A stretch of 64,000 bases of DNA from Flammeovirga agarivorans (GTDB lineage: Bacteria; Bacteroidota; Bacteroidia; Cytophagales; Flammeovirgaceae). The DNA is taken from assembly GCF_012641475.1 (NCBI RefSeq), contig NZ_JABAIL010000003.1:498318-562317 (forward strand), in the 5' to 3' direction. A model generated the notes under the pieces. It did no database searches and was not told the DNA's origin. It saw only the letters and a program-made list of their open reading frames with translations. A program made the translations under genes and the position numbers. This document shows, in pieces, positions 48,039-57,139 of this stretch; within the stretch, counting starts at the first letter, position 1; each line of letters begins with the position of its first letter.

Positions 48039-48551
48039 ATGAAACATTTTTTACTATCATTATTATTTATTGTTACTGCATATTCCGTTAATGCACAACA
48101 ATCTGCTCATTTCACTACAGGTAACCATCCAATAGGGGTATCCATTGGTGCTTCATTAGGGAGTGCTACACAATTTAAAACGAGTATTTGGGCATACAAC
48201 GTCTATTTTTCTGCAAGTTCAAACTTTGCTTCAGCACAAGGTTCAGTATCTGACAACGAAACAAGTGGTTTGCAAGATAAAGGGAAGTTCAATGCTACTC
48301 AGTTTAATGTAGGTGGTATGATTCGAATTGTGAACCAATACCTTTACGGGTTGTACTTAGTTCCACAGGTAACATACTGCACTAAATCTTCAATTTATCA
48401 TGGTGAAAATGACAAAACCTTTAAAGGAACACCAGAAGAACAATACGGAGCAGCCATAGATGTAATGTATGTGGATCGTGGTGGATTTACAATTCAAGGA
48501 GGTTTATCTACTTCTGCAGGGGCATCTTTACAAGTTGGCTTTTCTTTCTAA
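48039..48551 (+). CDS. Exported small outer-membrane-type protein
   Basis: 170 aa. Signal peptide to about residue 19 (TAYSVNAQ). The mature part has alternating strands (PIGVSIGASLGSATQFK, FNVGGMIRIVNQYLYGLYLVPQVTY, FTIQGGLSTSAGASLQVGFSF) and ends in an aromatic residue, as outer-membrane barrels do. Function unknown. Followed by a terminator. Confidence 0.65.
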   Translation: MKHFLLSLLFIVTAYSVNAQQSAHFTTGNHPIGVSIGASLGSATQFKTSIWAYNVYFSASSNFASAQGSVSDNETSGLQDKGKFNATQFNVGGMIRIVNQYLYGLYLVPQVTYCTKSSIYHGENDKTFKGTPEEQYGAAIDVMYVDRGGFTIQGGLSTSAGASLQVGFSF

Positions 48552-48650
48552 TTGTTAGAAAAGAATGTAACCCTTCGAAGTTAATTATAGATTATATCTG
48601 AATACATTCTCTACATTGATGTTAATCATCTGTAGTGACCGTATATTTGT

Positions 48651-48683
48651 AGCATCAGTAAGCATTTACTGATGCTTTTTTTA
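48651..48683 (+). terminator. Rho-independent terminator
   Basis: Perfect 11-bp stem AGCATCAGTAA / TTACTGATGCT with T7 tail. Confidence 0.9.
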
Positions 48684-48753
48684 TTCACCCAGTTAAGACT
48701 ACGTAAAGTAATCTAGAATAACATTTACTATTCTCACTACTGACCCAAATTCT

Positions 48754-51234
48754 ATGAACAACCGTATTGTTCAATGTATTTTACTATCACTTATTATCAT
48801 CACTCCTTTGTATGCTCAAAAAATTATTATTGAAAACGAAGAAGGAGAGGGAATTCGTGGTGTTTTAGTTTCAACAGATAGAAATGAGGTAAGCATAAGT
48901 AATGCGGTGGGCGTTGTACAATTAAACCCAGAGGCCAAAAGTTTTTCCTTTTCTCATGTGAACTATGAAGCTGTTGAATATACAAATGAGCAGTTAACGG
49001 CAGTGATTGTACTTCAGCAAAAAATTCAATCATTACAAGAGGTTATAGTTGGTGCAAATAAATGGGAAGAAGTAAAGTCTGAGGTACCCCAGCAAATCTT
49101 AGAAATTCAGAAAAAAGAAGCAGAATTTGCCTTGCCTCAAACTACTGCTGATATGTTGGGGAATACAGGAGAAGTCTTTATTCAAAAAAGTCAGATGGGT
49201 GGAGGTAGTCCTATGATTAGAGGCTTTGCAGCCAATCAGGTGCTCTTAGTTGTAGATGGGGTGCGTATGAATAATGCGATTTACAGAAGTGGCAATCTAC
49301 AAAATAGTATAAGTATTGATCCTTATTCGATTAGTTCTGCAGAAGTGATTTTTGGTCCAGGAAGTGTAATGTATGGAAGTGATGCATTGGGTGGAGTAAT
49401 GGATTTTCATACTACCTTACCTGAATATGCAGAACGGTCTAAAAAACTATTCTACGGAGATGCTCAATTGAAGTATGCTTCTGCAATGAATGAAAATACA
49501 GCTAATGTTCATTTTAATTTAGCATCACAAAAGTTAGCCTGGACGAGTACTGTCTCTTTTTCATCGTTTGATGATTTAAAGTCAGGTGGATGGTTTCCTT
49601 CAGAGGACTATCAATTTGGTAATAAATTGTTTTTAGTGTCAACGGACGAAAATGGAGTGGATCAATTAGATACCAATCCTAATCAGTTACGTCAAAGCCC
49701 TTCCGGTTATCAGCAGTTGAATACTTTGCAAAAAGTAGCCTTTAAAGTGAACGATCAGTTGGAATTGATGTATACCTTTTCATTTTCAAATACGTCATCA
49801 ATTCCTAGGTATGATAGGTTAACAGAGCTGAACCCTATTATGAGTAATGGTGCATATATGGAGGTAACCATGGAAGATGTTATAGAGATAAACTCCACAA
49901 GTTTAATCACTACTTATGGAACAACTACCCCAAAATTTGCTGAATGGGAATATGGCCCGCAATATTGGATGATGAATAATATCCGCTTAATCGCCCAACA
50001 AAATAGAAGTTGGTATGATAATCTTTCTTTGATAGTAGGACATCAGAAGGTAAAAGAAGATAGGTTTTTTAGGAAGTTCAATGATACAAAGAGAAATGAA
50101 TCTTATGTTAGCTTAGAACTATTCCATCTTAATATGGATGTGAATAAGGAAATCTCTAAAAAAGCATCCTTGTTTTATGGGATAGAGGGCACTTACAATG
50201 ATGTACAATCGAGTGCTATCGGTAAGAATATCCTAACAGGAGAAGTGAATAAAGCATTGCCACGCTATGCTGGAGGAGGATCACAGATGACTACCTTAGC
50301 AGGGTATATCACAGGGAAATATAAGCTAACAAATCATTTGGTTGGAACCGCTGGATTAAGGTATACAGAGACATTTATTAAAGCGGATTACACAGATGAG
50401 GCCTCTAAAACTTTACATCTACCTTACGATCAACTGAATACTCAAGTAGGAAGTATAACAGGAGCTATAGGTCTTGCTTATCATCCTGATAATTGGCAGT
50501 TGAATACACAATTTGCAAAAGGTTTTAAAGCCCCAAATATAGATGATATTGCAAAAGTTTATAACCCTTCTAAAGATGACTTAGTGATACCCAACCCACA
50601 GTTGAAGCCAACAGATGTGTATACATTAGATGCTACTGTAATCCATTATTTTGGAGATAAACTAAGAGTGGGAGCCAATGCTTATTATTCTTGGTTGACG
50701 AACATTATGGTTAGAGGACCATCTACCTTTCTTGGAATGGATTCCGTTTTCATTGAAGGGGATGAATATGCTGTTACTTCTTTACAGAATGCGGATCAAG
50801 CAAGGATTTGGGGAGTGTCGGCTCATGTATTTTATCACTTTACCGAATATCTACATCTCAAAGGTACTTATACTTACACCAATGGACGAGAACTAATCAC
50901 AGATGCCCCTTTACGACATGTACCCCCATTTTTTGGACGATTGACATTAGGGTATAAAAAACAAAAGTTACACCTTGCCCTTGTTGGAAATTATAGTGGT
51001 GGAATAGCATATGATGCATTGGCACCAATTGAACAAACTAAACCTTATCTCTATTCAAAAGAAGGAGCATTACCTTGGTGGACTCTCGGGTTTAATTCAA
51101 GCTATAGGTTAACGAACTATCTTGAATGTCACTTTACTGTCGATAATATCTTTGACCTTGCTTATCGAACGTATAGCTCTGGTATTAACTCACCCGGAAG
51201 AAACTTTGGGATTGCTATAAAAGGATATTTTTAA
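48754..51234 (+). CDS. TonB-dependent receptor, hemoglobin/transferrin/lactoferrin (HemR-like) type
   Basis: 826 aa. Signal peptide to about residue 21 (ITPLYAQ). Residues about 22-95 form a carboxypeptidase-like domain. The plug (about 120-235) has SPMIRGFAANQVLLVVDGVRMNNAIYRSGN in parts, with the HemR-type MNNAIYRSGNLQN, followed by GPGSVMYGSDALGG. The remaining residues form a 22-strand barrel ending in YRTYSSGINSPGRNFGIAIKGYF with a C-terminal Phe. Predicted to import heme, iron or another large complex across the outer membrane with TonB energy. No heme enzymes or siderophore genes are adjacent, so the ligand is uncertain. Confidence 0.9.
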   Translation: MNNRIVQCILLSLIIITPLYAQKIIIENEEGEGIRGVLVSTDRNEVSISNAVGVVQLNPEAKSFSFSHVNYEAVEYTNEQLTAVIVLQQKIQSLQEVIVGANKWEEVKSEVPQQILEIQKKEAEFALPQTTADMLGNTGEVFIQKSQMGGGSPMIRGFAANQVLLVVDGVRMNNAIYRSGNLQNSISIDPYSISSAEVIFGPGSVMYGSDALGGVMDFHTTLPEYAERSKKLFYGDAQLKYASAMNENTANVHFNLASQKLAWTSTVSFSSFDDLKSGGWFPSEDYQFGNKLFLVSTDENGVDQLDTNPNQLRQSPSGYQQLNTLQKVAFKVNDQLELMYTFSFSNTSSIPRYDRLTELNPIMSNGAYMEVTMEDVIEINSTSLITTYGTTTPKFAEWEYGPQYWMMNNIRLIAQQNRSWYDNLSLIVGHQKVKEDRFFRKFNDTKRNESYVSLELFHLNMDVNKEISKKASLFYGIEGTYNDVQSSAIGKNILTGEVNKALPRYAGGGSQMTTLAGYITGKYKLTNHLVGTAGLRYTETFIKADYTDEASKTLHLPYDQLNTQVGSITGAIGLAYHPDNWQLNTQFAKGFKAPNIDDIAKVYNPSKDDLVIPNPQLKPTDVYTLDATVIHYFGDKLRVGANAYYSWLTNIMVRGPSTFLGMDSVFIEGDEYAVTSLQNADQARIWGVSAHVFYHFTEYLHLKGTYTYTNGRELITDAPLRHVPPFFGRLTLGYKKQKLHLALVGNYSGGIAYDALAPIEQTKPYLYSKEGALPWWTLGFNSSYRLTNYLECHFTVDNIFDLAYRTYSSGINSPGRNFGIAIKGYF

Positions 51235-51295
51235 GGGTGACATTTTATTGATTATGTTATTACCTATTGTAATTATCTCAATTAGTAAAACAATT

Positions 51296-51487
51296 ATGGT
51301 AGATCAGATATATAAAAAAACACTAAAGGGTATTGGCAGATACCTAAGCATCTCCTTCTTCACCATTGTACTGATGTTAATGGTTTCTTACTCCATAAAA
51401 TATTTCCATTCCGATACGAACGATCTAAGTTTTGTTGGTTATACCATGGATTTAATTGATAGTATTCAACATATCGAAATAATCTGA
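51296..51487 (+). CDS. Small single-span membrane protein downstream of the HemR-like receptor
   Basis: 63 aa from ATG 51296 (MVDQIYKKTLKGIG); ATG 51254 and TTG 51248 are earlier options. One membrane helix (ISFFTIVLMLMVSYSI) and an acidic tail. It may share the receptor transcript (61-base gap). Function unknown. Confidence 0.4.
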   Translation: MVDQIYKKTLKGIGRYLSISFFTIVLMLMVSYSIKYFHSDTNDLSFVGYTMDLIDSIQHIEII

Positions 51488-51960
51488 TAAAAAAATAGGA
51501 TTAGTGATTACAATACAAGGTTATCCTTGTCTTATTTGAAATGAAAAACGATAAAGAAATAACGCGATAGCTTCATACTAATAAGAAAGAGTTATTGTCC
51601 GTTTGTACCTTAAACGAAAGATTCAACATAACTACTTTAATAACTACGATAAGGCTCAATGTATACACATTGGGCTTTTTTGTTGTCCTAAAAACTCATT
51701 TTATTTTTTTTAGAATTACACTTTATCATTTAACAATGTAATATTGAATTCATATTGGAGATGTGGTATTTGTCACTCTTTCATCGGTTTATTGCTCAAT
51801 TTTTATTCTTTTAACTTTAACATCTAAAACCCAGTGTTAAGTTGTGTTTTTTGTTAGTTCAAACCATTTATTTATTCCTTAATATTTCCCTAAAAAAGAC
51901 ATCATAACTGTTTGCTTATTTTGCAGTGTTAAAAACAAAACCAGTGATTTCAACTAAATA
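51488..51960. other. Intergenic region upstream of the second TonB receptor
   Basis: About 470 bases holding the terminator at 51654-51682. The remainder is AT-rich leader of the next gene with no recognised promoter match, frame or RNA gene. Confidence 0.5.
51654..51682 (+). terminator. Rho-independent terminator
   Basis: 9-bp stem GCTCAATGT / ACATTGGGC with one G-T pair, 4-nt loop, T6 tail. Confidence 0.8.
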
Positions 51961-54738
51961 ATGTCAAGGATACTTACTTTATTAACTTTACTACTATTTC
52001 CTATAATTATCCATGCAGGTGGAATAAAAGGATCAGTAAACGGTAGTGATGGAGAGCCCTTAATTGGGGCAGTAATTTCTATTGAACCAATCCATAAACA
52101 AAGCATTGTGGGGATGGATGGAACTTTCAGAATTAATGATTTACCAAAAGGAGATTATACGATTGTAGTTAAATATATAGGATACAAAGACCTTGTAAAA
52201 GAAGTGAGGGTATCTTCAGAAGGATGGGTTTCTAACGATCTTATACTTCAGGTAGATGCAATTCAATTGGACGAGGCAGTAGTATATGGTACTAAAGAAA
52301 GGAAAACCGCAGAAAGTGCGAGAGCTACAGAGAGGGTTTCTTCTAAGGTAATGACGGTGGTTTCTGCTCAGGATATCGAATTGTCGCCCGACTTAAATGT
52401 GGCTAATGTAGTACAACGTGTTTCTGGCGTATCCTTAGAAAGGAATAATTCAGGTGACGGTCAGTTCGCTATTGTAAGAGGTATGGATAAAAGGTATAAT
52501 TATACGTTGGTGAATGGTGTGAAAATTCCATCTCCGGATAATAAAAACCGTTATGTTCCTTTAGATTTATTTCCATCGGACCTTTTGGATCGTTTAGAAG
52601 TGACAAAAGCTTTGACTCCAGATATGGAAGGCGATGCAGTTGGCGGTGTGATTAATATGGAAATGAAAGATGCTCCAGAATCATATAGTGGTCAATTGAA
52701 TCTATCTATTGGAAACAACACGCTCTTTGGAGGCAATAATCCATTTATGACATGGAATACGGGTGGGAACATGACATCTCCTCCAAGTTGGAATGGGGTA
52801 GCTAGAGCAGATGCTTCTGATTTTTCTAATCAACATTTATTGAATCAGTATAAAAACTATGTACCGAATATCGTAGCCGGAATGTCGATTGGTAACAGGT
52901 TTATGGATGATAAATTGGGGGTGATTGTAGCAGGAAGTTACCAACAAACTGCAAGAGGTTCGGAGAGTACTTGGTTCGATACAGGTATGTTGGCTGATGG
53001 TTCTACTTCTTTAGATAATATGGAAGACCGTAATTATTATCAGCTTCAGAAAAGAATGGGACTCCATGCTAAAATGGATTACAGAATTAACCAAGATCAT
53101 AGTATTCAATGGTACAATGCTTTTGTTCATTTACAAAATGACCAGGTAAGGGATGTTACTCGTACAAGAACTTGGGGTAGTTATGATCCAATTAACGGTA
53201 ATGCTGGAGAAATGAGTTATGTTACAAGATATAGATCTACAATCCAGCAGATTTTCAACTCAACATTAACGGGACAACATCAATTAAACCCATGGTTTAA
53301 GGCAGACTGGTCTGCTGTTTATTCAAAAGCATCGAACAGTATTCCTGATAATGCAAAATTCACTAGATCAGGAAGTATGAATAATTGGGTGCATGAACCT
53401 GAAAGAATTGCTGGACGATCAGCCTTAACAAGAAGGTGGGATTACAATGATGACGAGGATATTGCTCTATATACCAATTTTACTTTTACCCCAGAAATTA
53501 GTTTTATCTATGATACTGAATTTAAGGTTGGTGGATTGGTTAGAAATAAAAACCGTTCGAATGATTTTGAACAATACCGTTTCAATGCTGGAAATAGAGC
53601 CTTAGTAAAAGGAGAAGATTGGAATGATATTACAGATGTTGATTGGATTATCGAAAACCCTACGGGAGTAAACTATTCTCCCAATAGATACCAATCACAT
53701 GAGAATATTAGAGCAGCTTACGGACAATTTAAATTCGACTTTAGTAATCGTTTTGAAGTGTTGGGTGGTGTAAGAATGGAGCACACAGATATTGGTTATT
53801 ATCTACCTCAACCTACCAATGAAATTGTTGAAAATGGATTGGAAGAGATGAATCAAACTTATGTTGATTTCTTGCCAAGCATCCATTTTAAATATAAAAT
53901 TAGCGAAAAATCAAATCTGAGGTCTTCTTATTTTAAGTCTGTCATCCGACCTGGATTCTCAGAGTTTGTTCCTATTGAAAATGGAGATACTGAAGATGAT
54001 TGGACCGAAATGGGTAATCCTTTAGTAGAAAGAACAATAGGACATAACCTTGATTTGAGATACGAATTGTTTCCGAAAGGAATGGACAAATTTATGATTG
54101 GAGGTTTCTATAAAAAGCTAATCAACCCGATAGAATACTCATTGAACCGTCAGGCTGGGTATATTATGCCGGATAACTATGGTGATGCAGAAAATATGGG
54201 TATTGAGATTGATGTGGTAAAGTACTTCAATAAGTTCGGTATCAGTGCCAACTATACATATACTCACTCATCGATCACTACAGAAAAAGCGTATTACGAA
54301 AGAGAAAATCCTGAGGATGATACTTCGGATATTGTGATTCGATCAGCATTAGAAGAGCGTCCACTACAAGGACAGGCGGCACATATTGCCAATCTATCCT
54401 TACTTTATAAAAATACCGATGCCGGTTTGGATGTACAGTTAGCAACCGTATATACAGGTGATCGTATCCACAGTTTGTCTGCCTTTTATGGTAACGATAT
54501 GTGGCAGAGGGGTTTCTTCCAAATGGACTTATCCGTAGAAAAGCGAATTAATCCTAAAACAATTGTCTATTTGAAAGCCTATAACTTGTTGGACAACGCT
54601 TACGAAGTAGAAATCCGCCAACCAATCAACGAGGCACAGTCTTACTTTCCTAAGCAAGGTGATGTTGGGGACAATGTACTTGTAAGACAAGACTTCTACA
54701 GACGACAATTCTTATTGGGTCTAAAATATAATTTCTAA
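51961..54738 (+). CDS. TonB-dependent receptor with carboxypeptidase-like N-terminal domain
   Basis: 925 aa. Signal peptide to about residue 19 (IIIHAG). Residues about 20-105 form a CarboxypepD_reg module (IKGSVNGSDGEPLIGAVISIE). The plug follows (about 130-230: ANVVQRVSGVSLERNNSG, RYNYTLVNGVKIPSPD, LEVTKALTPDMEGDAVGGVIN). The rest is a beta-barrel ending FLLGLKYNF. The plug is of the FepA/IroN-like subgroup with the MEGDAVGG motif, not SusC. Next gene, 52 bases on, encodes a surface beta-helix lipoprotein, probably its partner in substrate capture. Ligand unknown; metal chelates are plausible given downstream genes. Confidence 0.9.
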   Translation: MSRILTLLTLLLFPIIIHAGGIKGSVNGSDGEPLIGAVISIEPIHKQSIVGMDGTFRINDLPKGDYTIVVKYIGYKDLVKEVRVSSEGWVSNDLILQVDAIQLDEAVVYGTKERKTAESARATERVSSKVMTVVSAQDIELSPDLNVANVVQRVSGVSLERNNSGDGQFAIVRGMDKRYNYTLVNGVKIPSPDNKNRYVPLDLFPSDLLDRLEVTKALTPDMEGDAVGGVINMEMKDAPESYSGQLNLSIGNNTLFGGNNPFMTWNTGGNMTSPPSWNGVARADASDFSNQHLLNQYKNYVPNIVAGMSIGNRFMDDKLGVIVAGSYQQTARGSESTWFDTGMLADGSTSLDNMEDRNYYQLQKRMGLHAKMDYRINQDHSIQWYNAFVHLQNDQVRDVTRTRTWGSYDPINGNAGEMSYVTRYRSTIQQIFNSTLTGQHQLNPWFKADWSAVYSKASNSIPDNAKFTRSGSMNNWVHEPERIAGRSALTRRWDYNDDEDIALYTNFTFTPEISFIYDTEFKVGGLVRNKNRSNDFEQYRFNAGNRALVKGEDWNDITDVDWIIENPTGVNYSPNRYQSHENIRAAYGQFKFDFSNRFEVLGGVRMEHTDIGYYLPQPTNEIVENGLEEMNQTYVDFLPSIHFKYKISEKSNLRSSYFKSVIRPGFSEFVPIENGDTEDDWTEMGNPLVERTIGHNLDLRYELFPKGMDKFMIGGFYKKLINPIEYSLNRQAGYIMPDNYGDAENMGIEIDVVKYFNKFGISANYTYTHSSITTEKAYYERENPEDDTSDIVIRSALEERPLQGQAAHIANLSLLYKNTDAGLDVQLATVYTGDRIHSLSAFYGNDMWQRGFFQMDLSVEKRINPKTIVYLKAYNLLDNAYEVEIRQPINEAQSYFPKQGDVGDNVLVRQDFYRRQFLLGLKYNF

Positions 54739-54790
54739 AAACATAAAACTGCCACTTTAATAGAGTGGTCTAGCAATCAAATCTAAAACC

Positions 54791-56230
54791 ATGAAACAAA
54801 ATTTTATTTACCGCTTATTAGCATTTATCCTGCTATCTGCTTCAGTAGTTTTTTCTACTTCTTGTACCAAAGATGAACCCATTGTAGATGACGAAGACAA
54901 GGAAGTGCCTGATTTTGATAAAGGTCAGCCAGAAGGAAGCATTAGTATTGGAGGGCGTATGAGTAATGATCTCACGCTAGAAAGTGGAGAGGAGTACTGG
55001 TTAGCAGAAAACCTTATTATCGAAGAAGGAGCCACTTTGAATGTTGAAGAAGGTGTAACAGTTTGGGTAAGTCCTTACAATAACCCTGAAATTGTTGTAC
55101 ATGGAAATATGTATGCATGGGGTACAGAGGCTCAACCAATCTTATTTACGCTATCTGAAAACCAGCCTAACTATTTTGATTATGGTAGAGTAAACTGGGG
55201 TGGTATAAATGGTGGTCAAGTTCCAGAAGGAGCAACACGTCCTGATCAAGAAATTGGAATGACTTACGTAACTATTCAATATGCAGGTGGTCCAATGAAT
55301 GAAAATTCTGAAGCGGTAAGAGTAGGTAAATTAGAGCCGGGAGAGTTAGGATACTCTGTATTCTTTAACAACAACCAAGGTCAATTGTATATGGAAAATT
55401 GTACTGTAGAGCATTCTGGTGGAGATGCAGTATATGTTGAAAGAGGAAAGATTGCCTTATTCCATAATGCGGTAGCTTATGCTGGTACAACAGAAGATGA
55501 AGCATTTAACTTTAAACAAGGTACGATTGGAGATTGTGCGTTTAACCTTATGTATTCTGCAGCGACAAATGGTATTAAAATCAACAATTCAAAGCCGGTA
55601 GAAGATGACCAACAGACTAATGTCAACATGTACAATAATACGATGGCATATTGCGGTTGGAGAAGAGATGGTGAAAGAGGTGGCTCTATTAATATCGAGA
55701 AAGACGCAAGAGGTCGTATTTTAAATAACCTGATTGTTAACTCTAAATTTGGTACTAAGGTAGATCCATCTACTGATATTGTAGGAAACAATACATTGGT
55801 AAAAGGAAACTACTATTATGGTCATGTAGAAGGTGGACATGATAAGGGAAATGGCTACTTACCTCACCATGGTATTCAACCCTTTGAAGATGATCAGGAC
55901 GATACTTCTGTTGGTCACGATACTTTCTGGAGAGTATTCCAAGGAACTTGTAATTTCTTTATTGATAGAGAAGTGAATGAATGGACAGATGAGCTGGATG
56001 ATCCTCAGTTTGTACACTTCATTGATCAACCGCAAAATCCAGATGGTGATGCCACTAAAGAAATCAATTATAAAGATCTTGATTTAAGATTATCTTCTAC
56101 TTCGCCAGGTGTAGACTACGGAACAGATAATATGCAGTTATTATCTTCTCAAGTAGTTACTGAAGTGGGAGGGAAGACCGTAACGAGACCAAATCTTTCT
56201 GCTACAGTAGGTGCATTTGGTTCTAACTAA
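54791..56230 (+). CDS. Beta-helix lipoprotein, partner of the TonB receptor
   Basis: 479 aa. A lipoprotein signal ends at Cys25 (FSTSC), followed by an acidic tether. From about residue 60 the protein is a right-handed beta-helix (LIIEEGATLNVEEGVTVWVS, IVVHGNMYAWGTEAQPILFT, MENCTVEHSGGDAVYVERGK). A histidine-rich loop, HVEGGHDKGNGYLPHHG with further His376 (His345, His350, His359, His360), followed by an Asp-rich stretch, could bind a divalent metal. No catalytic motif recognised. Co-transcribed with the TonB receptor and followed by a terminator; surface exposure is inferred from this pairing. Confidence 0.75.
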   Translation: MKQNFIYRLLAFILLSASVVFSTSCTKDEPIVDDEDKEVPDFDKGQPEGSISIGGRMSNDLTLESGEEYWLAENLIIEEGATLNVEEGVTVWVSPYNNPEIVVHGNMYAWGTEAQPILFTLSENQPNYFDYGRVNWGGINGGQVPEGATRPDQEIGMTYVTIQYAGGPMNENSEAVRVGKLEPGELGYSVFFNNNQGQLYMENCTVEHSGGDAVYVERGKIALFHNAVAYAGTTEDEAFNFKQGTIGDCAFNLMYSAATNGIKINNSKPVEDDQQTNVNMYNNTMAYCGWRRDGERGGSINIEKDARGRILNNLIVNSKFGTKVDPSTDIVGNNTLVKGNYYYGHVEGGHDKGNGYLPHHGIQPFEDDQDDTSVGHDTFWRVFQGTCNFFIDREVNEWTDELDDPQFVHFIDQPQNPDGDATKEINYKDLDLRLSSTSPGVDYGTDNMQLLSSQVVTEVGGKTVTRPNLSATVGAFGSN

Positions 56231-56258
56231 TTACCCTTTACTTAAATAACCCTAGCTT

Positions 56259-56294
56259 AAGCCCATGACAGTAATGTTGTGGGCTTTTTCTTTT
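56259..56294 (+). terminator. Rho-independent terminator
   Basis: Imperfect 12-bp stem AAGCCCATGACA / TGTTGTGGGCTT with T-rich tail, after the lipoprotein gene. Confidence 0.8.
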
Positions 56295-56428
56295 TATCAT
56301 ATTCGAATAATGTTTTTTTATTGATTACATAAAACAATTTTAGGCCAAAAAGGATTGAGTTAATGGCAAAGATTTTATTTATCAGATTTAATCTTTAATT
56401 TAAAAAAGGAATCTCTACACCCAATTTA

Positions 56429-57136
56429 ATGACTCTGACTAAAAAAATATTACTGATAACTATTGTTTCACTTTGCTCTCTTTTTCAAGCAGAAGCTCAA
56501 TCTGTTGAACAAAAAAAGGATTATGATAATCAGTTCTTTTTTGGTAATAAATTAATTTGGGGTAATGAGAAATGGCGTTATTCTGGAGAACTTCAGGCTA
56601 GGTTTACAGGAGATATGCAACAATTTGATCGATATTTTATGGAAGGAGTTGCTACCTATCTTTTTTCCAAAAACTTTGAGATTGTACCCGACTTTAGATT
56701 TTCAGTTTTACCTAATGAAGTTGAGCTAAGGCCTGGACTAGGAATTATCTACAAAGTACTTGGTAAAAATAAAACAACTCAATTTGTACAACAAATTAAA
56801 TGGCAGGGTGATTATAGTTGGGATATTGACTTCCAGAATGGGCTTAGGTATGTGTTGTTCTTCAATAAAGTTTTTCATGAAAAATATGTTGGTTCTATCG
56901 TTGGTGGTGCCTTCTACAGATGGAGTGAACAATTTAACGGTATACAGTTTCTCCGTTTTGGAGTTACAGGTGCTTACCTTATTGATGCAAAACATACCCT
57001 AAATTTGAGTTACTTTTATGGTGCTCTTCAATCTAATGACCAAACTTGGTCGAATGCAGGTACATTACTACTTCAATTGAATATCCGATTTAATAAGGAG
57101 TACAGATATGTACCAGCAAAGTATATAAACTTCTAA
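56429..57136 (+). CDS. DUF2490 family outer-membrane protein
   Basis: 235 aa. Signal peptide to about residue 24 (QAEAQ). The rest is strand-rich with features of DUF2490 (KWRYSGELQARF, FDRYFMEGVATYLFSKNFEIVPDFRF, GLRYVLFF, LNLSYFYGALQ) and an aromatic end (YINF). Such proteins are predicted barrels of unknown function, widespread in Bacteroidota. It is first in an operon with the MalT-like regulator (3-base gap) and a membrane protein. Confidence 0.8.
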   Translation: MTLTKKILLITIVSLCSLFQAEAQSVEQKKDYDNQFFFGNKLIWGNEKWRYSGELQARFTGDMQQFDRYFMEGVATYLFSKNFEIVPDFRFSVLPNEVELRPGLGIIYKVLGKNKTTQFVQQIKWQGDYSWDIDFQNGLRYVLFFNKVFHEKYVGSIVGGAFYRWSEQFNGIQFLRFGVTGAYLIDAKHTLNLSYFYGALQSNDQTWSNAGTLLLQLNIRFNKEYRYVPAKYINF

Positions 57137-57139
57137 GTA

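Noticed and set aside
51961-56230. SusC/SusD glycan utilisation pair
   Set aside because: The receptor lacks SusC-type length and plug features and the partner lipoprotein is a beta-helix, not a TPR-like SusD protein.
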